From assembly GCA_021846145.1 (NCBI GenBank), contig JAJZCJ010000126.1, forward strand, positions 1-8,784: 8,784 nt of DNA. The letters run 5' to 3'. This stretch comes from Bacillota bacterium. Its GTDB lineage: Bacteria; Bacillota; Bacilli; Alicyclobacillales; SLC66. The stretch's first letter is position 1. Each line of letters begins with the position of its first letter. Below the pieces are notes generated by a model, which ran no database searches, was not told the DNA's origin, and worked only from the letters and a program-made list of their open reading frames with translations. This document shows, one piece after another, positions 1 to 5,514 of this stretch. The translations under genes and the position numbers were made by a program.

Positions 1-1131
1 GAGTGTAACGCCTACGCCAAATCCGATGAATGAACTGGCAATCACCATTTGCCACGTGTGCTGTACCCATAGTGGGAATAAAAGTGCGCCTAATGCAGCC
101 GCGATCATGCCGATGGTTAACGTGCCAATAGGACCTCGTTTGTCCATAAAAGCGCCTCCTCCCATGGCACCGACACCAGATGCTATGGCCATCGGCGTAT
201 ACCAATAACCTGCTTGGCTGGAGGGCCAACCCAAGATGAGCTGATTAAATGCGGGGAGAAAGATAACAGAAGCCAAAGTTAACCCAGAGGTGAGTCCGAT
301 GGCAAGCGTCCAGCGGAGTTCCGTTCTGCGAAAAAGCTGCATCGGAATGAGTGGATCTTTGCCGCGATTGGCAATCATTCTTTCAATAAAGAACATTGCG
401 ATCAGAAGAATGATCCCTGTGAGGAAGAAACCGTAAAATTGTGGGTTGGCAATGCTGGCCCCTAAATTGGCACCCTTTAAATTGGTTAAACTATACATTA
501 GTGATAGCATGGCGAGAGACAGGGCGACAATACCTGTGAAATCTAGCCTTGAAGAAACCGTGGATTTATTTTCCTTAATTGAGCGCATGCTAAAGACAAC
601 AAGTAACAAGGCGATTGGCACGTTAATCCAGAACAACCAGTGCCAGTCGTTATGGGTGAGGCCCAAGATCAGTGAGCCAATGTTGGGGCCTAAAATGGCG
701 GCAATTCCGTTCATTCCACCTACCATCCCTAGCGCCTTGCCCTGACGATCTAGTGGGAAGGTGGATACGATGTAGCCATTGGCAATCGGGAAAATACCAC
801 CGCCGCCAAGTGATTGTATGACTCTGCTGATGAGGATCATGGTAAAGGAGTGGCTGAGTGCCACGAGCATCGAGCCTAGGCCAAATATGCTGACACCGAT
901 GATGAACATTCTTTTTCGGCCGTAGTCATCGGAAAGTTTCGCCATAATAGGAATACTAACAGCAAGCCCTAACGTGTAGATGGTGATCAACCATGAGCCC
1001 CAATTGGCATTGACTCCAAATGATGAAATGATCGTGGTCAAGGCAGATGACATGATTCCGTTATCCAAACCACCCATAAATACCCCGATAGCGAACAGGG
1101 TGAGGGCAATGCCTTGTTTGTTTTGCGGCAT
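1..1131 (-). CDS. DHA2-family (14-TM) MFS drug efflux transporter, N-terminal part, cut by the left window edge
   Basis: Proton-driven inner-membrane exporter, probably of drugs or other small toxic compounds. Only the first 377 codons are in the window; family members run about 470-510 residues, so roughly 100 C-terminal residues lie outside. Starting at ATG 1131 it reads MPQNKQGIALTLFAIGV and becomes strongly hydrophobic at once. Visible signatures are an acidic residue in helix 1 (GGLDNGIM, D23), MFS motif A between helices 2 and 3 (AKLSDDYGRKR, residues 64-74), and the antiporter motif C (G142...G148-P149...G152). The segment WHWLFWINVP that follows is typical of DHA2 exporters. The start is fixed by AGGAGG (1139-1144 on the complement), seven bases upstream of ATG. 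It is divergent from a PadR regulator and shares its control region, the usual arrangement for a repressor-controlled efflux pump. The substrate cannot be told from sequence; the family call is firm. Confidence 0.93.
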   Translation of the reverse strand, partial: MPQNKQGIALTLFAIGVFMGGLDNGIMSSALTTIISSFGVNANWGSWLITIYTLGLAVSIPIMAKLSDDYGRKRMFIIGVSIFGLGSMLVALSHSFTMILISRVIQSLGGGGIFPIANGYIVSTFPLDRQGKALGMVGGMNGIAAILGPNIGSLILGLTHNDWHWLFWINVPIALLLVVFSMRSIKENKSTVSSRLDFTGIVALSLAMLSLMYSLTNLKGANLGASIANPQFYGFFLTGIILLIAMFFIERMIANRGKDPLIPMQLFRRTELRWTLAIGLTSGLTLASVIFLPAFNQLILGWPSSQAGYWYTPMAIASGVGAMGGGAFMDKRGPIGTLTIGMIAAALGALLFPLWVQHTWQMVIASSFIGFGVGVTL

Positions 1132-1195
1132 TTGACAGCCTCCTAATTTTTGATAGTCGAAATTGAATAATCGTACAAAACTAAAACTCGAATCG

Positions 1196-1224
1196 ATTAT
1201 ATTAGTCTTTGACTGAATAGTCAA
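1196..1224 (-). promoter_or_regulatory. Sigma-A promoter of the MFS exporter gene
   Basis: On the minus strand there is a -35 box TTGACT (complement of 1219-1224), a 17-base spacer and a perfect -10 box TATAAT (complement of 1196-1201). Transcription would begin near 1189, giving a leader of about 58 bases before ATG 1131. The -35 box is the right arm of the shared inverted repeat, so a repressor bound there would block it. Confidence 0.82.
1209..1224. promoter_or_regulatory. Putative PadR operator shared by the two divergent promoters
   Basis: A perfect inverted repeat: TTGACT, four bases GAAT, AGTCAA. Each arm is the -35 hexamer of one of the two divergent promoters. The two-fold symmetry suits a dimeric winged-helix repressor, and the adjacent padR gene is the natural candidate. 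The arms differ from the ATGT-N8-ACAT consensus I recall for Bacillus PadR. The caution is that two opposed TTGACT boxes this close make a palindrome by themselves, so repressor binding is inferred. Confidence 0.6.
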
Positions 1225-1237
1225 CGCCGACTATAAT
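1209..1237 (+). promoter_or_regulatory. Sigma-A promoter of the padR-type regulator gene
   Basis: On the plus strand: -35 TTGACT (1209-1214), a 17-base spacer and a perfect -10 TATAAT (1232-1237). Transcription would begin near 1244, leaving about 35 bases before the GTG start. The -35 box is the left arm of the shared inverted repeat, which predicts autoregulation of the regulator. Confidence 0.82.
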
Positions 1238-1278
1238 TGCAATCAAAGAAACGTTAACAGTAAGGCAGGTGATACTCA

Positions 1279-1782
1279 GTGGACAGCCGCAGTTTGCTCC
1301 TCCTAGGGATGCTGAAAGCACATAGTAGGCATGGCTATCAGATTAATGAAATTATTGAGCACAATTTGGGCTATCTCATTGATATCAAAAAATCTACCGC
1401 CTACACTATTCTTGATCGTCTTAGCGAGGCTGGTTTGGTTAGCATGACAACGCAACAGGAAGGGAATCGCCCTCCCCGAAAAGTCTATTCCATTACTCCA
1501 ACTGGCGAGCGTCAGTTCCAACAACTTTTAAGGGAAAATTTAGAAATGCTTGATCTTCAATACTTTGAAGAGGACGTGGGCATGATGTTCATTGACCAGT
1601 TGTCGGCAGATGAAGCGCAACATGCGCTAAAGGAAAAACTGCGGCGTGTTGATGAACAAATTGAGATTTATCAGGCCGTTCCCCATCACGAAGTGGGTAG
1701 TGGTGTGAATATCGCAATCAGTCACCACTTGCATCTGCTTAATTCAGAAAAAGAGTGGCTTCTTCAGTTGATATCACAATGA
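1279..1782 (+). CDS. PadR-family winged-helix transcriptional regulator
   Basis: Cytoplasmic DNA-binding repressor of 167 residues. Residues about 6-80 form the PadR winged helix: LLLLGMLKAHSRHGYQINEII, then the recognition segment STAYTILDRLSEAGLV, then the wing with GNRPPRKVYSITPTGE. Residues about 95-167 are helical and charged (the Vir_alpha_C-like dimerisation region), including DEAQHALKEKLRRVDEQIEIYQ. The length suits the two-domain PadR subfamily. The start is GTG 1279, preceded by AAGG-c-AGGTGAT (1262-1273), five bases upstream; no better in-frame start is visible. It is transcribed divergently from the MFS exporter with overlapping promoter elements, so repressing both itself and the exporter is the expected role, as in known PadR/MFS pairs. 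The inducing ligand is unknown. Confidence 0.92.
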   Translation: MDSRSLLLLGMLKAHSRHGYQINEIIEHNLGYLIDIKKSTAYTILDRLSEAGLVSMTTQQEGNRPPRKVYSITPTGERQFQQLLRENLEMLDLQYFEEDVGMMFIDQLSADEAQHALKEKLRRVDEQIEIYQAVPHHEVGSGVNIAISHHLHLLNSEKEWLLQLISQ

Positions 1783-1795
1783 TCCACATTAGAAT
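1768..1795 (+). promoter_or_regulatory. Probable sigma-A promoter of the dienoyl-CoA reductase gene
   Basis: TTGATA (1768-1773), a 16-base spacer and TAGAAT (1790-1795), each one mismatch from consensus. The -35 box lies in the last codons of the PadR gene. This would let the downstream genes be transcribed apart from PadR autoregulation, although read-through is also possible because no terminator separates them. Confidence 0.45.
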
Positions 1796-1838
1796 GGTAA
1801 AATGAAACAGACGCTAATTTTAAGGGTTGGGAGTGAAG

Positions 1839-2696
1839 ATGGTGTTTGTTTCTGATTTATTGAAAGATAAGGTAGTGGTAATTACAGGCGGAGGTACAGG
1901 ATTGGGTCGTTCATTAGGAGAGCGCTTTCTTGAACTGGGAGCCAAGTTGGCAATCACTTCCCGAAAAGAAGAAGTGCTACAGCAGGCTGCTGCGCAAATG
2001 ACCCAACATGGAGGGGAAGTTTTTTATACCCCTTGCGATGTTCGTGATCCAGAACAAGTGGCACAAATGGTGGAAGCAATCTGGCAACATTATGGGAAAA
2101 TTGACGTATTCGTGAATAATGCGGCAGGCAATTTTATTAGTCCTACCGAGCGATTGTCGACAAGAGCGATTGACTCTGTATTAAATATTGTGCTTCACGG
2201 GACATTCTATTGCACGATGGAAGTGGGTAAACGCTGGATAGAAGCGGGCGTTCCGGGCACATTTCTTAATATTGTCACTACCTATGCCGCGTCTTCAGCT
2301 GGCTCTGGATTTGTTACTCCATCGGCTGCCGCGAAGGCAGGAGTGTTGTCACTCACCCGCTCATTAGCGGTAGAGTGGGCAAAGTATGGGATCCGTCAAG
2401 TGGCCATTGCGCCAGGGCTCTTTCCGACAGAAGGTGCTTGGTCTAGGCTCGTACCTACTCAGGAAATGGCCGACAAAATCATTCATAGAGTGCCACAGCG
2501 CAGGGTGGGCAATAAAGATGAATTAAGCAATTTAGCTGCTTATTTGATCTCCGATCAGGCAAATTACATTAATGGTGAAGTGGTTACTATTGATGGGGGC
2601 GAGTGGTTGCAAGGAGCTGGTCAATTCAATGAACTGGTGGATGTGACAGACGCAGAGTGGGATCAACTTGCCGCCTCTACGAAAAAAGGAAAATAA
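1839..2696 (+). CDS. fadH: 2,4-dienoyl-CoA reductase (SDR family, FadH/YkuF type)
   Basis: NADPH-dependent reductase that removes the conjugated double bond in 2,4-dienoyl-CoA during beta-oxidation of unsaturated fatty acids; soluble, 285 residues. The Rossmann motif TGGGTGLG is at residues 16-23 and NNAAGNF at 93-99, the latter highly characteristic of dienoyl-CoA reductases. The classical SDR YxxxK is absent: the K166 motif reads SAAAK. Instead Y149 (in TTYAAS), S162 and K166 match the Tyr/Ser/Lys set known from mitochondrial DECR1, and SAAAKAGVLSLTRSLAVEW closely resembles Bacillus YkuF. YINGEVVTIDGGEW is the usual SDR C-terminal segment, followed by about 25 extra residues. ATG 1839 is chosen because GGGAG (1829-1833) sits five bases upstream; in-frame GTG 1833 (287 residues) and TTG 1827 (289) are alternatives. 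The oligopeptidase gene follows after 26 bases. Confidence 0.88.
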   Translation: MVFVSDLLKDKVVVITGGGTGLGRSLGERFLELGAKLAITSRKEEVLQQAAAQMTQHGGEVFYTPCDVRDPEQVAQMVEAIWQHYGKIDVFVNNAAGNFISPTERLSTRAIDSVLNIVLHGTFYCTMEVGKRWIEAGVPGTFLNIVTTYAASSAGSGFVTPSAAAKAGVLSLTRSLAVEWAKYGIRQVAIAPGLFPTEGAWSRLVPTQEMADKIIHRVPQRRVGNKDELSNLAAYLISDQANYINGEVVTIDGGEWLQGAGQFNELVDVTDAEWDQLAASTKKGK

Positions 2697-2722
2697 TTTT
2701 CATGAGAGGTAGTGAAAGTAAC

Positions 2723-4519
2723 ATGGAGAAATTGTTGGAACGTAAGGATATTGAAGAAAAATTTAGATGGTCTACCGAGTCAATGTTTGTCTCCGATGCA
2801 GACTGGGACGAAGAGTTTCAAAAAGTTAAAGCAGTGATTGACAGTCGTTTATTTACCAATGAGCAGGGTCATTTACAGGACGGGCCTCATGTGGTGCTTG
2901 ATTATTTGCAGAGAACTGAAGACATCGAACGTCGTTTGGGGATTCTACATATTTATGCGCACATGAAAAATGATCAGGACACGCGCGAACAACTATATCA
3001 GGCCATGCTTAGCAGGGTGCAGATGGTGGCAGCCATATTCAGTGAACAGGTTAGTTTTTTTGAGCCGGAATTGCTGTCATTGCCACAATCCATGTTGGAC
3101 GATTATGTGCAATCGGCTGAACTTAGTGAGTATCGTCATCTCATGGACAATATCGTGCGCCACAAGCCCCATATCCTTTCTGGTGAATCAGAGGCGTTGC
3201 TTGCTTCATTAAGTGATGTGCTAGGAAGTGAATCTGATGTGTTTGGATTACTTACTAATGCCGACTTTCACCATGGAGATTTTACTGTTGACGGTGAAGT
3301 GTACAAAGTGACTGAAGGCAGGTTGGGTCTGCTTTTGCGTAATTTCAACCGAGAAGTGCGCAGACAGGCGTATGAGCGGGTCTACGATACATACCTCGCG
3401 CACAAAAATGCAATTGCGGGTTTGTATGCTTACAATGTCAAAAAAGACGTTATACTCGCGCGCGCGAAAAAATTTAATAGTGCGAGAGAGATGGCTCTCT
3501 TTTCAAATAACATTCCAGAAGCGGTGTACGATGCGCTAGTTTCCGGTGTTCACGCTAATTTGTCGCATCATCACCGCTATCTGGAATTAAGAAAAAAAAT
3601 TATGCAATTAGACGGTATTAGGCTTTATGACAAATATGTGCCGTTGGCGCAAGAAGAGCAGAAACATTACTCGTTTGAAGAGGGTTTTCAACTGGTCAAA
3701 GAGGGCTTGCGTGCGCTTGGCAATGAATATGGGGAAATTCTTGATCACGCGGTCAGCGAACGCTGGATCGACGTTTATGAAAATGCAGGGAAACGCAGCG
3801 GGGCATATTCTACAGGATTTTATGCGACGAAGCCGTACATTTTGTTGAATTACCAAGGAGACTATGACAGCGTCTCGACGCTTGCGCATGAACTCGGTCA
3901 CAGTATGCACTCTTATCTGACAGGTCATTATCAACCGTCGCAGTATGCGCACTATTCGATATTTCTGGCGGAAATCGCAAGCACTGTTAATGAGACGTTA
4001 CTCGTTAACTACTTGCTGTCGACGACAGATGATCCAAAACTGCGGGCGTCGTTGATCAATCAGCAATTGGACAGTATGACCGGAACGATTTATCGGCAAA
4101 CGATGTTTGCGGAGTTTGAATGGGAGGCGCATCGCCTTGTCGAAGAGGGGCATGCGTTGACGCACGACTCATTGAGTGAATTGTATGGGAAAATTAATAA
4201 AGAATATCATGGCGATGCCTTTATTACGGACGAACGCTCACCAGCAGAATGGTCAAGAATTCCGCATTTTTATCGCTCATTTTATGTCTTTCAGTATGCG
4301 ACGGGAATGAGTGCGGCGATGGTGTTTGCAGATCGCCTGCGCAAAGGGGAGCCGCAAGCGGTAGAAAAGTATCTTGGGTTCTTGCGCAGTGGGGCAAAGG
4401 AGTACCCTCTGGAAGTATTGAAAGAAGCAGGGGTGGATATGACAGATCCTTCGGTGATCACACAGGCGCTCGTCGTGTATGGGGAATTGCTGACGGAATT
4501 TGAGCAATTATTGGCGTAA
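2723..4519 (+). CDS. pepF: Oligoendopeptidase F, M3 family zinc metallopeptidase
   Basis: Cytosolic zinc endopeptidase that cleaves short peptides, with roles in peptide turnover and recycling. It has 598 residues, close to the usual ~600 of PepF. The N-terminal half is an all-helical M3 oligopeptidase region. The catalytic domain carries HELGH at residues 389-393 (zinc ligands H389 and H393, catalytic E390) and the third ligand E417 in AEIAST. GAYSTGFY just upstream and the late Tyr-rich segment FYRSFYVFQYATG are typical of the substrate-binding part. The start is uncertain: ATG 2723 (MEKLLERKDIEEKF) matches how PepF proteins usually begin, with AGAGGT (2705-2710) 12 bases upstream. ATG 2702 would add seven residues, with AAAGGA (2685-2690) 11 bases upstream. 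It lies 26 bases after the reductase gene, so co-transcription is likely. Its last 12 bases overlap the convergent XRE gene, and no terminator is visible after it. Confidence 0.94.
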   Translation: MEKLLERKDIEEKFRWSTESMFVSDADWDEEFQKVKAVIDSRLFTNEQGHLQDGPHVVLDYLQRTEDIERRLGILHIYAHMKNDQDTREQLYQAMLSRVQMVAAIFSEQVSFFEPELLSLPQSMLDDYVQSAELSEYRHLMDNIVRHKPHILSGESEALLASLSDVLGSESDVFGLLTNADFHHGDFTVDGEVYKVTEGRLGLLLRNFNREVRRQAYERVYDTYLAHKNAIAGLYAYNVKKDVILARAKKFNSAREMALFSNNIPEAVYDALVSGVHANLSHHHRYLELRKKIMQLDGIRLYDKYVPLAQEEQKHYSFEEGFQLVKEGLRALGNEYGEILDHAVSERWIDVYENAGKRSGAYSTGFYATKPYILLNYQGDYDSVSTLAHELGHSMHSYLTGHYQPSQYAHYSIFLAEIASTVNETLLVNYLLSTTDDPKLRASLINQQLDSMTGTIYRQTMFAEFEWEAHRLVEEGHALTHDSLSELYGKINKEYHGDAFITDERSPAEWSRIPHFYRSFYVFQYATGMSAAMVFADRLRKGEPQAVEKYLGFLRSGAKEYPLEVLKEAGVDMTDPSVITQALVVYGELLTEFEQLLA

Positions 4520-4993
4520 GTCTGGAGCAGAGTTTGTCGAATTAAGCTTTTGAATAAAGTCAGTAAAAATTTGTAATACAATAGTGGGAGAGTGCCGATT
4601 TTCGTGCAATCGCTGGGCGAGGGTCAGGTATTCTTCCGCTTCACTATTGAGAATAAAAGCGATCCTGTCTGGGTGTGATTTGCGTCCCCATAGGGAAATT
4701 TCTTCAGCCACATTGTCGTCCTTGGTGGCGGTGAAAGCAGACACTTCCGGATATTGTGTGTCGCTTAGTGTGGATGGGGCGTCCGCCTCAAGAAGCTGAT
4801 AGATGGAAATAGAGAGCGCTTCGGCAAGCTGATAAATAAGGTCAATAGACGGGCTTTTGCGAGCGCCTGTTTCTAGTGCGGAAAGGTGACTGACAGAGAG
4901 TTGGGAACGTTTAGACAACTCTTCTAAAGACCAGCCGCGTTCTTTACGGAATTGATGAAGTTTATTGCCATTAAATCGATGGGTCAACGTCAT
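4508..4993 (-). CDS. XRE-family (SinR-like HTH) transcriptional regulator
   Basis: A 161-residue protein. Residues about 11-69 form a complete Cro/C1-type helix-turn-helix (KLHQFRKERGWSLEELSKRS, then SVSHLSALETGARKSPSIDLIYQLAEALSI). The remaining ~90 residues contain a Ser/Thr/Asp-rich linker and a helical tail (EEYLTLAQRLHEN onwards) that I do not recognise as a named domain; it may serve oligomerisation or ligand sensing. The start is ATG 4993, with GAGGTG (4999-5004 on the complement) five bases upstream. It converges on pepF and the two coding regions overlap by 12 bases, so their transcripts must overlap. A 24-bp palindrome covers its promoter, which implies autoregulation. No phage or toxin partner lies next to it. 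Its wider target set is unknown. Confidence 0.88.
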   Translation of the reverse strand: MTLTHRFNGNKLHQFRKERGWSLEELSKRSQLSVSHLSALETGARKSPSIDLIYQLAEALSISIYQLLEADAPSTLSDTQYPEVSAFTATKDDNVAEEISLWGRKSHPDRIAFILNSEAEEYLTLAQRLHENRHSPTIVLQIFTDFIQKLNSTNSAPDLRQ

Positions 4994-5010
4994 GTCTACA
5001 CCTCATGCAC

Positions 5011-5018
5011 CACTTTAC
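5011..5018. promoter_or_regulatory. Second half-site of the XRE operator
   Basis: CACTTTAC repeats the first eight bases of the palindrome arm at 5032. It is offset by exactly 21 bp, about two helical turns, so it sits on the same DNA face. It falls at the predicted transcription start of the XRE gene. It could hold a second repressor dimer cooperatively; this is inferred from spacing. Confidence 0.4.
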
Positions 5019-5022
5019 CTGC

Positions 5023-5052
5023 ATTATAGTACACTTTACACATTTGTGTAAA
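5023..5052 (-). promoter_or_regulatory. Sigma-A promoter of the XRE regulator gene
   Basis: On the minus strand: -35 TTTACA (complement of 5047-5052), an 18-base spacer and a perfect -10 TATAAT (complement of 5023-5028). Transcription would start near 5016, leaving a short leader of about 22 bases before ATG 4993. The -35 box and part of the spacer lie inside the 24-bp palindrome. Confidence 0.72.
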
Positions 5053-5055
5053 GTG
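5032..5055. promoter_or_regulatory. 24-bp perfect palindrome, putative XRE autorepression operator
   Basis: The left arm CACTTTACACA (5032-5042), two central bases TT, and the right arm TGTGTAAAGTG (5045-5055) are perfectly complementary over 11 bp. The palindrome overlaps the -35 region of the XRE promoter, the classic position for a Cro/C1-type repressor to block its own gene. A half-copy lies 21 bp away and a 9-bp match lies before the GNAT gene. Confidence 0.7.
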
Positions 5056-5056
5056 A

Positions 5057-5212
5057 TTCCCCAGTCTGAGTGTTTTTTGCTATGGTCACTGGGAACTAAG
5101 GCGAGAGACAACGAATGCGCGCAACTCACTGATCATGGGACACTGTGATTGTCCCGCGCAGGTGTGATCATTGAGCCCCCGACGATCGCGGTGCGCACCT
5201 TTATTATTTTTT
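5057..5212 (+). ncRNA. Candidate structured RNA (hairpin-rich spacer ending in a T-rich tract), function unknown
   Basis: This stretch has no gene but several complementary segments in order. TTCCCCAGT (5057-5065) can pair with ACTGGGAA (5088-5095) with one bulged C. TGCGC (5116-5120) pairs with GCGCA (5156-5160), enclosing a perfect hairpin GGGACA/TGTCCC (5137-5142/5150-5155, 7-base loop). GGTGTG (5161-5166) pairs with CGCACC (5194-5199, one G-T), followed at once by TTTATTATTTTTT (5200-5212), which resembles an intrinsic terminator on the plus strand. The 7-mer TGATCAT occurs twice (5130, 5165). I find no good plus-strand promoter; only a weak extended -10 (TG-C-TATGGT, 5078-5086) is visible. 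It matches no riboswitch or housekeeping RNA that I recognise, and could simply be a spacer with a terminator. Confidence 0.25.
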
Positions 5213-5264
5213 CGTAGAAGCATTCAAATAACATGCCATAATGACGGGTAACTGACAACATAAT

Positions 5265-5286
5265 TGGCGTGCCGATTGGCACGCCA
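5265..5286. repeat. Perfect 9-bp hairpin with GATT loop, possible weak terminator
   Basis: TGGCGTGCC (5265-5273) and GGCACGCCA (5278-5286) are perfectly complementary around GATT. Neither strand has a proper T-tract after it (minus continues ATTATGTTG, plus TATCTGTAAC). It resembles the proS terminator stem, which also has a CGTGC/GCACG core. It could end the EamA transcript on the minus strand, about 230 bases after its stop codon, but this is uncertain. Confidence 0.3.
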
Positions 5287-5514
5287 TATCTGTAACTTAA
5301 ATGTTCAAGTTTAATGGTTCTCTATTATGCAACAGTCCAATATCCAATTATATTTTGAGGCGCTATTTGATACCTACCCCATATAGTGAGGTGTCGTTTT
5401 ATTGATAATCCTTTCTTGGTAAACGACAAAAACGTTATTTTTTGCCTATACATAAAAATCATCTACCAAGAAAAGAAATAAGGAGATACTTACGACCTGT
5501 TCAATGCAAAACGA
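5287..5514. other. AT-rich intergenic stretch without a supported gene
   Basis: Downstream of the EamA stop codon on the minus strand. It holds two overlapping inverted repeats. GTCGTTT (5393-5399) is complementary to AAACGAC (5421-5427). TTTCTTGGTA (5412-5421) is complementary to TACCAAGAAA (5464-5473). The second arm of the first and the first arm of the second share one base, so in RNA they could form alternative or knotted structures. AAGGAG at 5480-5485 resembles a ribosome site but leads only into a frame antisense to the EamA gene. No coding region is credible here. Confidence 0.5.

Noticed and set aside
1303..1524. A minus-strand 73-residue frame opposite padR
   Set aside because: It is antisense to the clear PadR winged-helix coding region and has no promoter or ribosome site of note.
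3457..3466. Alternating CGCGCGCGCG run followed by six A, considered as a Z-DNA or regulatory signal
   Set aside because: It lies inside pepF and encodes an ordinary conserved stretch (ILARAKKF); coding explains it.
5115..5132. A five-codon open frame (MRATH) after a purine-rich stretch, considered as a leader peptide
   Set aside because: Too short, with no downstream gene on the same strand for it to control.
5183..5205. On the minus strand, AAGGTGCGCACCGCG resembles the T-box antiterminator sequence
   Set aside because: It has an extra base against the AGGGTGGNACCGCG consensus. No Stem I or specifier region precedes it, and the next minus-strand gene is a regulator with its own promoter downstream of this point. 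The similarity comes mainly from a GGTGCGCACC palindrome.
5301..5405. A 34-codon open frame (MFKFNGSLLCNSP...) on the plus strand in the XRE-EamA spacer
   Set aside because: No ribosome binding site precedes the ATG, the region is AT-rich, and the peptide resembles nothing I recognise.
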